A stretch of DNA of 64,000 bases from Eunapius fragilis (Eukaryota > Porifera > Demospongiae > Spongillida > Spongillidae). How positions within the stretch are numbered: position 1 is the stretch's first letter; each line of letters opens with the position of its first letter. Shown piece by piece: positions 24,126 through 36,800 of this stretch. The stretch covers positions 1,220,001 through 1,284,000 of the forward strand of contig OY811983.1 of NCBI GenBank assembly GCA_963681505.1, given 5' to 3'. The position numbers and the translations under genes were made by a program. The notes beneath the pieces were generated by a model, which saw nothing but the letters and a program-made list of their open reading frames with translations, was not told where the DNA came from and searched no databases.

Positions 24126-24790
24126 CAGAACACGTACCCTGGGGGACAGCATCGAGGATGTATATTGCAATGTGACTGTCAAAAATAAAGCGAAAATATC
24201 ATGGTCCATGCATACCATGCACCATTTCTATCTGCTATATTGAGATACAGTTTTATCGTCTCAATTTTAAAGTTTAAAACGTATTTAAATTCAATGTTAA
24301 GACTCAATTCGGTACCGCATTTTCACTGTAGTCGGTTTCTATGGGGTTTGAGACATCCGTAACAACTTTCTTTTTTCTGTCAGTGTTCCGTTCTCAAACT
24401 ACACGATTCTTATACGTTTTTACTCTTTGTACTAGCTCATGTCAACATGCAATGAATAAATGAATAAATAATTGAAGTAGTTAATGTTTCGCTAGCCCAT
24501 GTACAGTCCCCTTAGTAGGAAATGGCTATATTTCAAGTGAGCACTGGAATCTCGAGGATCGAGTTCTCACTGTAAGCTGTAAAGCTTAAATTTATTCATT
24601 GTTGTTTTTGCTACCGCATGTTGCAAGCTTAACAATCGTGCAGTTTGAGAACGGAACACAGGGGAAAGTCGTTATCAAATCCCATATATACTAAACCGAC
24701 TACAGTGAAAAAAAAAAATCAACGCGGAACCGAATTGATCTAAAATATTGAATTTAAATAATTCAACATTTTACTAATTTTATTAATAGT
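24120..24790. mobile_element. Foldback element, copy 1 (right arm shortened)
   Basis: The left arm (about 24260-24430, with ACTGTAGTCGGTTT and GTGTTCCGTTCTCAAACT) is inverted at about 24630-24780. The copy-2 counterpart (54170-54895) has longer arms reaching GGGGGACAGCATCGA at both ends; here the outer right arm is absent. Presence in both copies shows insertion before the segmental duplication. Confidence 0.7.
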
Positions 24791-24834
24791 TAGTAATAGT
24801 AGTCCACAAACCCCTAGTGAATGGGGACGAGACC

Positions 24835-25497
24835 TGTTACGAAAATTTTGGCCCGCCGAAAATTATGGTCCCGGACCAAAATTTTTGGAAAAAATTGGTC
24901 CGGGCGGACCAATATTATCAGGAAATTTTGGTCCGGGTAAGTAAAAATTGGTCCGGGCCCTCCATTTACATGTAAAACATCTCAAACACAACTCTAAACC
25001 CTGAACTCAGCTAGTGGGTGAACAGTAGGGTAGCTGCTTTTCTAAGCTACGAAGGCTATGGAACAGTAGGCCGGGTTCTGCGCGCCCCAGGTTAGCGGAT
25101 TGGCCTTCCGGTCGCGATCGGACCAGTTCCCACTTGTTTTTTACAATTCATGTACACGTCATAAACAGTGATATTCACGGCTGCAGACCTGCCTGGCCGG
25201 ATCCCAGCTGCGCATTCAGAACTCTGCTTCGTCACAGGGGGAAACTATAGGCGCTCGATGCAACGCAAACGGGCCGCGAACCTCGTTACAAATATCTATG
25301 AATCGATCACCCGCAACAACTCGACAACACAGCTAGAGCCGGAGTATATGCACAAACTACTATATCAAACTACTATGTCTGGCTACGTGAAGCCTCTATA
25401 AACCGGCTGTAGGGCTACTTCCAACATCCGGACCAAAATTTTCAGCGATAATTTTGGTCCCGGACCAAAATTACCGCGGACCAATTTTCCAGTGACA
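24835..25497. mobile_element. 663-bp element present only in copy 1
   Basis: Copy 2 reads GGGGACGAAACCCTTTGG at the equivalent place; copy 1 has 663 bp inserted, with GACC on both sides (24831-24834 and 25498-25501). The ends TGTTACGAAAATTTTGG and CCAATTTTCCAGTGACA are imperfect inverted repeats. Both subterminal regions are dense in GGTCCGGGACC-type palindromes and GGACCAAAATTT. No recognisable transposase; a 77-codon ORF at 25168-25401 shows no domain. It inserted after the duplication, or was precisely lost from copy 2. Confidence 0.7.
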
Positions 25498-25501
25498 GAC
25501 C

Positions 25502-27331
25502 CTTTGGTGGAACGTATTTTACTGAGTATTAATAAACACTAAAAGGAAATGATAAAAGTTAAAACTTGTAACTACAGACCAGTAGCACTGCCGCTGGCGA
25601 GACGAAGCCCAAGGGTGTTTGACTCAGAAACTAACGTCGCGGAAGTTTGACAGAGGTATGCCCTAGCTGCTTAACTGAAGAATGAAATACAGATAATATT
25701 TATAAATGCGCCGATATTCTGCCTGTCCGTCCGTCTGCCACATATTCGTTTTATGAGCGTTTGGCTGGGCCGTTTTCGACACAAATCAGTGGGCTCTTTC
25801 TATTCCCTTCTACGATACACAGACAGTGACGGGCTTACTTTTTGAATTTCTCACTTTTTCGTTGTGTGTATCAGTTCCTGCTGTTGATATTGTTAAATTG
25901 CGCGCATTCTAATATTATGTAATATTTAATACCTGTTGTCCCTGGTATGAATAAATCACAGGGCGGCTTTGGCCTGCATTGCACACGGCCAATAATACCT
26001 TGCAGCATGAGGGTGGGAAATTCAGCCCATCTTATAATCCGGCGATCGCTACCAACTTAATCAAGGGCTGACTCAAAATGTTGTGGAATATCGTAACTGC
26101 ATCAGTTTTATTATTACAACTGAACAAAATGTATATATGAACATGATTAAAGGTGATAAATGGTACTTAACGAAGATAATTTATGCAACAGGTATCTACG
26201 ATGCCTTAGACACAGGTGAGCACATTTGGGTGAGATTGGTACAACAGAAAGCAAGGCTTGGGACCCGGAGCGGAACAACTGATTACAACAGCGTGGACAC
26301 TGTTGTAATTGCGCGCCTTGTCTTTACGGAAATGCATTTGCTCTGTTAAGTAATGGCTATATAGAATTATAGCGCGTTCTTGCGAGACGATCTACCTGTC
26401 GGCTTTGACTTTTTAAAAATCGAACTATGAGTGACCAGAAACTGTAATTTTCAATCGTTGTTCCGAGCCCCGAAACCTCTAAATACCGGATACTTTTTGT
26501 GGTTTGAGAGGTCCTAATTATGTTAAACGAAATGTTTGTTATCAAACATCCTCAGTCCAGATATATAATTACTGTAAATACGTGCATAGTATCGCTACTT
26601 CGAGATGCTAAAGAAGTTATATAACGGATGCTTCTGAGGGAAGTTAGAGAACAAACATTTTTTTGAACATATAATTGGGACGCCCTCAGTACTGGGCGGA
26701 CAAACCACCTAGCTGTTCCAAAAGTATCTGCATGGTATCAGAGAATGAGTGTTACAGAGCTCTTTAGTGCAAGCAATGCATCAGTGGAATATGCATTGGG
26801 TGAATGAGAAGTCCAAGACTTACCATTCAAGTTGTTACCAGCTATAAAGAGTGAGAAAATGTTTTATTATTCTCCGACGTATAGAATATTCTGTGAAGAG
26901 ATTAGTGCATGCTAAAGGATACAGGCAGATTGGGACTGGCTGCCGGTTTGACGGTATATAGCCACGCAGCATTTGAGAAACCATACTGAGGTACTATCCG
27001 TTGATAAACCACTGGTGTCACATAGAAGGTATACCTGTAAGCTCATCCACAATATTGTGCAGGTCAGTCTCACGGCATATAAATAGCGACAACCTGCCGG
27101 TCATCGTGGTTTGATGAAAATACTCGCGACTGTTTAGAAAGTGTTTGTGACTTAACGGTTGGATGCAAAATTCTTTCAGTAGTAAGCCTCACCAGATGCC
27201 CAAAGTGGCTGTGGTTGCTGGTGCAGACACTGAGCTGTGTAATTATCTCATTTGTGTGCTGAACTTGATATTGCGCATGTATATAGTGTATGTATGTGTA
27301 ATGTGTGTGTATGTGTGTGCATGTGTGTGTG

Positions 27332-27383
<52 letters not shown>

Positions 27384-27600
27384 CAGTATTCAGCTAGCAC
27401 CTGGAGATGAACTGGTTCATGACCTGTCACATCTTTATTTAAGAAATCAGACTAATTTCCAGTGCGTAAGAAAGAAGTTGTAGACATGGGTGTCTCTTAG
27501 AAAATGAAAAAATTTGAAAACTTGAAAAAAATATTTTCGCTGCCATGATGATCCCATACATACATCAAATAATGTGTTGAAACTATCCACCTCATTTCAG
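25502..27600. other. Intergenic between copy-1 LRRK-like gene and Ig gene B
   Basis: Collinear with 55036-57185 in copy 2. ORFs here (for example 26083-26349 and 27163-27483) lose their frame in the other copy or run into simple repeats, so none is called. A (TG)n run at 27318-27381 is much longer than its copy-2 counterpart at 56880-56896. Confidence 0.5.
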
Positions 27601-27610
27601 AGTTATCTAA

Positions 27611-30337
27611 ATGAGGCCTCTTCATGTCATCTTGCTTCTGGTGGCAGCAAGACTCTCCGGCAGTGGTAGGGTTCCCAGACCTATGTCAGCCTAGTGATGA
27701 TGTCATATTCCTCACACAGTACTGCTAGTGGCACCAGCAGTCAACCCTGTGCTTCTGGGAGATTCTGAACAGAGCATTTATATGTTCACTTTCTTAGCTT
27801 GCACTGTGTCCTCGTCTTCTTTCACTGGCACATGGTCTCGTTCTGGAACGGTCCTGGTGTCAGGTGGAAAGTATACACAAGATGTCAGCTTACTAGACGG
27901 CACATCTCAGCTACTACTGGTGGTTCAAATGTTGAGTTACAATGATGCTGGTAACTATACCTGTGTGGTACAACCATCACCACCCAATGGGTCAGAGGCC
28001 TACTCAGCTACCATCCAACTGATCCTCTTAGGTGAGCTGTTATGGGTGTGATATGTGAGGAGGCAGTATGTGACAGTGTACCCTCCTTCCCCCTCTTCCC
28101 CATCCCCACAGTGAAGGTGGAGGTGTTGGGGCCCACTAACATCACTGTCAATGCCAACACAACGTCCCAAGTGGAGCTGAGTTGGGAGATGTCCCAGTAC
28201 ATCCATCCTGATGGAGACCTCTGGTGGTTTAGGGGGGGACAGAGGGTGGACACAGCCCAGTCCAAGTACAGCATTGTGTACCAGAATGGGAATGGGACCA
28301 AACCAGCTCAGTATGGGGGAGCTGTGAACACCCCCAGCAGAGTATCTGTGTTGACCATCTCCCAACTGACCTCATCAGACAGTGGTGTGTACACTTGTAG
28401 ACTGTTTGGAACTGACCAATCAGGAGATATCACCCTGACAGTAGAGGGTAAGTAATACTGTTCAAACCCTAAGGGTGATAGCCACATGCGCATGTTTGCT
28501 GGAGGAGAAGGGGGGGGGGGGGGGGGGGGGGGGGGGTAGGGAGAGGGAGGTGGATAGAAGTGGTAAGAGGGTGAGAGGAGATGGAGTGATGATGGGTGTG
28601 AGGGTGAGAAGACTGAGGTAAAGGGGAGGGAGATGGTGTGGCAGGGTGTGCTAATGTATATACCTGCATATGTGCATGTGAAGGGAGCATTCTACAATGA
28701 AGTGAAGAATGAGGAGAAATAAGATACATTATAGGATAGGCTTGGTGAAGGATTGTGAAGATGGCTGCATTGTTCTTTATCTTCCTAATATGGACCTAGG
28801 CTCCAGCAGTGTAAGTACATCATCAGCTGACATTTCGGTATGTTGAGGAATAAATTTAATATTAAACATGGAAGGAAGCAAATCTAATTACATGAACATT
28901 TCAGTGTATAAAATTAAATCAATACTTAAGTCCAGAAAACAGCTTGTTACAAATTTTAAGCATAGCTAAAGTACTCTTGTCTTCTATGTATAGCTAGGGT
29001 AACTAGGGTACTCCTATATGTAGCCAGGGTACTCCTATATGTAGCCAGGGTACTCCTATATGTAGCTAGGGTACTCCTATATGTAGCTAGGGTACTCCTA
29101 TATGTAGCTAGGGTACTCCTATATGTAGCCAGGGTACTCCTATATGTAGCTAGGGTACTCCTATATGTAGCTAGGGTACTCCTATATGTAACTAGGGTAC
29201 TCCTATATGTAGCTAGGGTACTCCTATATGTAGCTAGGGTACTCCTATATGTAACTAGGGTACTCCTATATGTAGCTAGGGTACTCCTATATGTAGCTAA
29301 GGTACTCCTATATGTAGCTAAGGTACTCCTATATGTAGCTAGGGTACTCCTATATGTAGCTAAGGTACTCCTATATGTAGCTAGGGTACTCCTATATGTA
29401 ACTAGGGTACTCCTATATGTAGCTAGGGTACTCCTATATGTAGCTAAGGTACTCCTATATGTAGCTAAGGTACTCCTATATGTAGCTAGGGTACTCCTAT
29501 ATGTAGCTAGGGTACTCCTATATGTAGCTAGGGTACTCCTATATGTAGCTAAGGTACTCCTATATGTAGCTAGGGTACTCCTATATGTAACTAGGGTACT
29601 CCTATATGTAGCTAGGGTACTCCTATATGTAGCTAGGGTACTCCTATATGTAGCTAAGGTACTCCTATATGTAGCTAGGGTACTCCTATATGTAGCTAGG
29701 GTACTCCTATATGTAGCTAGGGTACTCCTATATGTAGCTAGGGTACTCCTATATGTAGCTAGGGTACTCCTATATGTAGCTAGGATACTCCTATATGTAG
29801 CTAGGATACTCCTATATGTAGCTAAGGTACTCCTATATGTAGCTAGGGTACTCCTATATGTAGCTAGGGTACTCCTATATGTAGCTAGGATACTCCTATA
29901 TGTAGCTAGGGTACTCCTATATGTAGCTAGGGTACTCCTATATGTAGCTAGGGTACTCCTATATGTAGCTAGGGTACTCCTATATGTAGCTAAGGTACTC
30001 CTATATGTAGCTAGGGTACTCCTATATGTAGCTAAGGTACTCCTATATGTAGTTAGGGTACTCCCCTTCATAAACTGCTCATATCCCCTCCCCCCCCTCC
30101 ATCCCCTCCACAATGTGCAAGTCCACCTCTACTGTTGTGAGTTCATCTGCTTTGTCTAACACTCAATGACATCCCATCATTACAAGTAGGAGTGGCTAAC
30201 ACAACGCTCTGTATTTTTCTCCTTTAGGACCCAGCACACAACTGCCAACTTCTTCACTTACCAGTGGTAATGCCAGTTCTTCAGCCCTAATGGTGGAGCT
30301 AGTTCTTCAGCTCCCAGTGGTGGAACCAGTTCTTTAA
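27611..30337 (+). CDS. Ig gene B: two-Ig receptor predicted to be secreted or broken
   Basis: Exons 27611-27665 (MRPLHVILLLVAARLSG signal), 27720-28031 (Ig1: LACTV, GTWSRS, DAGNYTC), 28112-28447 (Ig2) and 30228-30337 join in phase 1 and give 270 aa. Ig2 has LSWEM where A and D have LSCEM, so the first disulfide cysteine is Trp. In the last exon one C fewer in the GCCCCTAATGG stretch shifts the frame, giving a stop at 30335-30337 before the membrane helix. The membrane and tail codons remain readable in another frame at 30340-30690, and the tail there is also disturbed by an expanded C run. A mini-exon equivalent (28800-28837) is 38 bp, so its use would also break the frame. The product would be soluble, or the gene is a young pseudogene. 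Ectodomain is closest to D; array and last exon are closest to A and C. Confidence 0.75.
28962..30063. repeat. 21-bp minisatellite in gene B intron, about 51 units
   Basis: Same unit, strand and intron position as in genes A and C. Variants CTAAGG, AACTAGG and GCTAGGATAC are scattered. Flanking intron sequence on both sides also matches gene A. Confidence 0.97.
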
Positions 30338-30690
30338 TATTGGCTTCTGTTATTCCTACTATTATTTTTATTGTTGTCATAGCAACCCTTGGTGTGGTTC
30401 ATGTATACCTCTACCTCAAGAGACGTGTAGCCACAAAAACTGATCCCCCAGAGGGGGTCATTGAACCCTACTACAGTGAAATCCAGGGGACAGTCCCTCA
30501 TGCTACCAGTGATGTCAGAACCTCAGAAGGAGGTGTGGTGATGACCACTCTGGGGTCAATGGATGATCCAATCTCACTTAAAGATTGTGAGGCATACATA
30601 GAGCGAAAGGTTCTACAAGCCCCCCCCCCCCCCCCTTCCCTCAACAAGCCCCTCCCCTTTCTACAGATGATTACTATATATAGGCTTTGA

Positions 30691-31690
30691 CCTAATTATG
30701 TGTAATAATGACTGGTGCATCTTCCCATGTAGAATCCTTACATTACCATTGTTTCAGTTTCTTCAATGCTATAAGTTCTCAGACAACTGAACTTTTTTTT
30801 TGTTTAGTACTTTTTTCCAGCTTCATTCTGTAACATATTTTTTTTTTTTTGTCCTTTTTCGGTAACAATTAAGTTGACCTTGGATCTTGGCAGTATTCTC
30901 CACATCATGCACATAATCTGTTCTCTATACATTGCAGCACCAAACACAGCATAAGCAGTGGTGGCCTAGTTAACCTATTCAGGTCTTCCAATGCACAGCC
31001 ATAGTAACTTCAAGGTTCTTTATTGTGCTACTGTCATATAACTATTGCATCCATACGGGTGCTGTAACTAACAATCAAAGCTTGCAATTGCAGATTTGTT
31101 TATTCAGTCGTAAGGTCATTCAGAAGTGCTAAACGCAGGCAGTTGCATTTCTACACACAGTTTCTATCCCTAAGTTAGAATATATATCACACCAGCAAGA
31201 TGATGAAACACAATATGATCATGAAATCTGCTTAGTTCAACCTATCAAGCTTGGCGCAAGAATTTTAAACCCTATTATAGAACACTTCGTTAACACCCTC
31301 TATGTACAAAAAAGGCCTAAAATACACCATTGTAACAGGATTGATGTCGGATAATGAATGCCATTAAAAACGTTACTCGCGAACTTTCTTTCGTGTAGTT
31401 TCGTCCCCAGACTAGCTTTCGTTCCCTTATTGCTGCATCTAATTAAGTGTCCTTAATGTATTTCATGCATTGCGCCACAGAATTCAGTAACCATCAAACC
31501 ATTCTTTTTTTTTTGATACGCCCACAACTTAAACGAATTAGCAGATCATAAAGAAGTCATGGACTAGCTTGAAAGAATACCACAGGCACAAAAAAACTCC
31601 AAACCAGCGCAAAAAATCGCTTGCCTCTCCGGCAGTCAAAAATTAAGTCTCAATTTTTAGGAGATAATATTTTTACGGGTTACGTGATTT
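30691..31690. other. Intergenic between the two duplication units
   Basis: Unlike the sequence after genes A or C. AT-rich with T runs near 30800-30850 and 31505. No gene recognised. Confidence 0.5.
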
Positions 31691-31699
31691 GTCTAGGTA

Positions 31700-32923
31700 C
31701 AGTGTTGCCGCGATCGATCCGGTCACGATCACTGCGAATCGTACCGGATCATCCCGGTCATGTTCGTGGACGATAGCTGACCGTTTACAATCCATCCGGT
31801 CAAAGTTGACGGTTACCGGGAAACTCTAGACGGTTACGGACGAACCAGATGCTTGAGTGTTTGATAAATAATACTTACATGCATATTAATAAACACATGA
31901 AAAATAATGTTAAATAGCCTGTTTAAACATGTTTAAAAGTTAGTTATACGTTGAAGTTTTTGTTACATCGAAGAAAGATGACTCTTTCCACCCTTCCTCC
32001 ATCCATGCGCCATCTTTTTCGTTCCACGATCAGTTTTAGCTGTGAGAATACTCTCTCAGAGGGCGCACTGGAAGCTGGAATAGCTAGGTACTTGAGAGTT
32101 ATGAGCATCAATCAGATGTTTTTTCATCCTAGTAGTAGACCCATCACTGCGAGGAATCCAAACGGTTTCACCTCCCTTTTGGCATGAAGCACACAAAGCC
32201 AATTTGTCACAGTTAGCGCGAGGACCGGAGAGAGCTTATAGTGCTTCCACAGCCACATGCACGTTCAAAAACTTAGGACCAGAAGGATGGAATGCACCCT
32301 TAACGTCAGCAGGTTTCAGTTCTGCACTAGTAGGGCCGCATGCATGCATTTTTTCACTTTCTTAGCAGCAGGTGGCTCTCCCACACCACTGACTGCATGA
32401 TATGTCATCTGATTCAGATCTGGATCCTGCAGATTGCTCCATCCGGAAGACTGTAAACTTGAGGACTTAAGCGCTTGCGCCAACGTATGTATGGCTAACG
32501 GCTCTGTAATAGATCCCTGCACACAAACGGCAATAGCAAGAAAAATCAATGCATGTGCTTTTATATAGTGTTCATGCACCAAACTGGATCTACATGTAAT
32601 CACATGAATGCTATATAGGCATGCATGTGCTTGTCAGTAGCAACACCTCACTGTCAGGGGCAGGCTTTTGCCTGCTCTTGCTGAGTTGTTCACACCTCCA
32701 TGCTGGTCCTGCATGACAGGCTCCGTCCTGCAAAATGTATACTTGGTAACCGTGTAAATTTTTTACGGTTCCCGGTTATTTTGCTAAAAAAAAACTGGCG
32801 GTTTAGTGATTCGCGACCAGTATTACGTCATGCATTTTTTCTGGCGGTCACGGACACGGTCAGGCCAACCGTATCGGCTGATTGCCGGTTTTCACGGTTG
32901 ACGGTCCAACCGCGGCAACACTG
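31700..32923 (-). mobile_element. Internally deleted hAT transposon with 8-bp target duplication
   Basis: Both ends carry the perfect 13-bp inverted repeat CAGTGTTGCCGCG, and TCTAGGTA flanks the element on both sides (31692-31699 and 32924-32931), the 8-bp duplication expected for hAT. On the minus strand a BED-type zinc finger is readable at about 32210-32100 (LCASCQKG...TRMKKHLIDAH, C2H2 spacing). It is followed within about 10 bp, in another frame, by the C-terminal hAT dimerisation motif at 32098-31945 (IPASSAPSERVFSQLKLI, MDGGRVERVIFLR). The whole catalytic core between them is missing. An upstream minus ORF (32603-32316) may be a 5' exon remnant. Non-autonomous; the intact duplication suggests fairly recent insertion. 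Confidence 0.9.
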
Positions 32924-32931
32924 TCTAGGTA

Positions 32932-33877
32932 TAGATCAACGAGTATCATATCGTAGGTTTAGACATCGCACTATAGAAGGATTAGCATATCCATTATGAA
33001 TAGAAGAATTATGTCTCTTTAATAATTTCTTTCGTTTTAAGCTTTTAAATGGGCTAGTAGAACTCCCTAAGCTCACGTTTCTTAGTCAAAGACGTTGCTA
33101 AGGAATACATCATCATTTCAATTTTTCGGGTTATAAAACTATTTGTTAACTAATGACGCAATAATAGTTAGGACAAGTTACGTTAGAGATCAACGTATGT
33201 GTGAACCTTCCCGGGATGACACTGAAACTACTCGCTGTGAGTCACTTCTAGCGCCTGTCATTTGACCTTTAATCAAATGCCCCATGCATGCACGATTACT
33301 TAGGGATTAATAACCGGTCAAATTGCCCGGCGTGTTTCAATTCGGGTTTCTCTTTATGCGACAATTCTTGTCCGGGGTGATTTATAAGTGTCCTTTTGTG
33401 ATAATGATTGCAATCACATATTCAGTTCAGTGTAACGTTGTCAGTGTGTGATGGCGTTCTTCTGTTCAATAATAATTTTATTGCGGTGATTATGTTTACG
33501 CGAAGTGAATTTTCAAAGTAGTGATTAATTGCCATACACTGCATAATAATCAGTTTACCATTAATCAAATGTGTTAGTAAATGTGACATCAACCCCGTGA
33601 GTAAATGTATAGTATAGCGGAAATGCCACATATACAATATCGGAACCTACGAGAGTATAGTAATCCTGCAGTATATGACGAATGTCATTTAAAACGTCAC
33701 TCACGTCGAGCAGGACAGCCAACCCCTCTTTGATGAAATGGTCATACATTTTAAGCTGTGTTACAAGTGCACAGCAAATGGTTGCAAATTAAACCAGAGT
33801 AGGCTTGTGTTTACACGCCGTCTGTGTGAAATAGCTGTGGATGGACGCATGATTACATCATTGCCTTTCCTCTCCAG
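32932..33877. other. Region upstream of Ig gene C, possible orphan exon
   Basis: On the minus strand 33749-33646 is open and protein-like (MYDHFIKEGLAVLLDV, then NDIRHILQDYYTLV), ending at a GTTCCG donor-like site. It may be an exon of an unrecognised gene, but nothing else supports it. No plus-strand start exon for gene C was identified here. Confidence 0.3.
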
Positions 33878-36800
33878 GAGGTGGCTCCTCTTCTGCTGGC
33901 TGCAGTAGTAATCCTTCCAATTCTGACATCAGCTCAATGTACAGTGACTCTCACCCTCACACTCTACACCTCTCCCTGCTTCCGCATACTCTGCACCTCT
34001 CCCATCTTCCCCCACTCTACAACTCTCCCATCTTCCCCAGTGGGGGACCACACTCAACACCTTTCCCATCTTCCCCACACTCTCCTCTTTTCCCTCTCAT
34101 TTTCTACCACCTCTTCTTTCTGCTCTATTTAATGCCTTCCCTTCTCACCCTTGCTTAACAGTAATGCTCACCTCCACAAAGCTAAGACCACTACCCGAGA
34201 TCTACAATGGAACAAACACAGCCACCACCAACAAGGGAGTTGTCTGCGCTATTTTTACTAATTCAGAACTGGTATGCTCTGGGTTATACATCTTAAATGA
34301 TGGAGACGTTGGACCTGCCCAAGGGTATAACATCTCCAAGGTGTTTGCTTGGAGTCGCGACTTTGATGTTGTATTCTCTCTACCTGCCCCAACCATTGTA
34401 ACACGAGTGAGCCTCTTCTTCTATAACCAACCGTCCGTAGGCATTGGTCTCCCTAATGTTGATGGGCTATTCTGGGATATAGCAAGTTCTTTGTTCCAAA
34501 CAAATGCTCTAAGTTTCACCATAGCAGGGAACCAGGACCTCAGCCAAAGTGATACAGGATTGCGCAATGTCTCTTTTGTCATCACTTCTAATGCAACAGT
34601 ACTTCCATACATGTACCTACGTATCCGCTTCTCCTTCCCCTCCTCCATAATGGTGAGGACACTCCTCCTTAGTGAGATACAGCTCTTTAACACTGCAGGT
34701 AACCACCACTCCTCTGATTGGAGGGTTGACAGTAGTAACCACACCCCTTCCCTCCACAGTGTCACCCCCTATAGGGAGGAGCATATCACTCCTCCCCCGC
34801 CCAAATGTGGTAACTCTTGAAGTACTGAGCCCACTAACTAGCTACAACCTTTCCTGTACTGTGGTGAATGAGGGAAGCTTTGATTGGAATTGGACCATAC
34901 CAGTCTCTGTTCAGTACCAGATGTGGATTGGGGATGGAACCAGGACAAGTATACTACAGCTGCAAAATATCAGTTCCACCTATTCAGGGAGCTATGTATG
35001 TGTGGTGAGATACAGATCAACAAACTCTATGGCCAACACTACTATCAATATGCAATTTCCAAGTAAGCCATACTAGTACTGGTATGCCATTCCTTCCTCT
35101 TTACGCCCACAGCTGTTGCTGTTGTCAGCCCTAATATGGCTTCTCTTGCCCTGTTTGATTATGTAACCTTCACCTGTGAGGTGTATGGTTACTCCTCCCC
35201 ATCCAGCATGTTCTCGTGGTCCGTCCCGGGTAACAATTTACCAATTACTATGGACATCCTTACCTACCAACTGATGAATACATACGGGAACAACAGCCTT
35301 CAAAGTGGAGGAAGCACTCTTGGCAAGAGCCGCATATCCAGCCTCTACCTTATGATAGTCTCAGAGAAGGATTACGGAAATTACACATGTGCATACGGCC
35401 TATCCTCTGCCACCGCCACCCTCCTATCTCCACCTCCACCAGGTATGCCCATATTTGGTGATGTGTACAGCTGCTGATGTGAATCCCCACATAGCTAAGG
35501 TACTCCTATATGTAGCTAGGGTACTCCTATATGTAACTAGGGTACTCCTATATGTAGCTAGGGTACTCCTATATGTAGCTAGGGTACTCCTATATGTAGC
35601 TAGGGTACTCCTATATGTAGCTAGGGTACTCCTATATGTAGCTAGGGTACTCCTATATGTAGCTAGGGTACTCCTATATGTAGATAGGGTACTCCTATAT
35701 GTAGCTAAGGTACTCCTATATGTAGATAGGGTACTCCTATATGTAGCTAGGGTACTCCTATATGTAGCTAGGGTATTCCTATATGTAGCTAGGGTACTCC
35801 TATATGTAGCTAGGGTACTCCTATATGTAGCTAAGGTACTCCTATATGTAGCTAGGGTACTCCTATATGTAACTAGGGTACTCCTATATGTAGCTAGGGT
35901 ACTCCTATATGTAGCTAGGGTACTCCTATATGTAGCTAGGGTACTCCTATATGTAGCTAGGATACTCCTATATGTAGCTAGGGTACTCCTATATGTAGCT
36001 AGGATACTCCTATATGTAACTAGGGTACTCCTATATGTAGCTAAGGTACTCCTATATGTAGCTAGGGTACTCCTATATGTAGCTAGGATACTCCTATATG
36101 TAGCTAGGGTACTCCTATATGTAGCTAGGGTACTCCTATATGTAGCTAAGGTACTCCTATATGTAACTAGGGTACTCCTATATGTAGCTAGGATACTCCT
36201 ATATGTAGCTAGGGTACTCCTATATGTAGCTAGGGTACTCCTATATGTAGCTAGGGTACTCCTATATGTAGCTAGGATACTCCTATATGTAGCTAGGGTA
36301 CTCCTATATGTAGCTAGGGTACTCCTATATGTAGCTAGGGTACTCCTATATGTAACTAGGGTACTCCTATATGTAGCTAGGGTACTCCTATATGTAGCTA
36401 GGGTACTCCTATATGTAGCTAGGGTACTCCTATATGTAGCTAAGGTACTCCTATATGTAGCTAGGGTACTCCTATATGTAGCTAGGATACTCCTATATGT
36501 AGCTAGGGTACTCCTATATGTAGCTAGGGTACTCCTATATGTAGCTAGGGTACTCCTATATGTAGCTAGGGTACTCCTATATGTAGCTAGGGTACTCCTA
36601 TATGTAGCTAGGGTACTCCTATATGTAGCTAGGGTACTCCTATATGTAGCTAGGGTACTCCTATATGTAGCTAGGGTACTCCTATATGTAACTAGGGTAC
36701 TCCTATATGTAGCTAGGGTACTCCTATATGTAGCTAAGGTACTCCTATATGTAGCTAGGGTACTCCTATATGTAGCTAGGATACTCCTATATGTAGCTAG

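Noticed and set aside
25080-25130. tRNA-like stretch TTAGCGGATTGGCCTTCCGG
   Set aside because: No cloverleaf stems or A/B box spacing could be assembled around it.
25168-25401. 77-codon ORF inside the copy-1-specific element
   Set aside because: No transposase or other motif; no second copy in the window to show conservation.
27163-27483. Possible exon MQNSFSSKPHQMPKVAVV upstream of genes B and D
   Set aside because: It is present in both copies but runs into a (TG)n tract of different length, and the copies are too similar for conservation to count as evidence.
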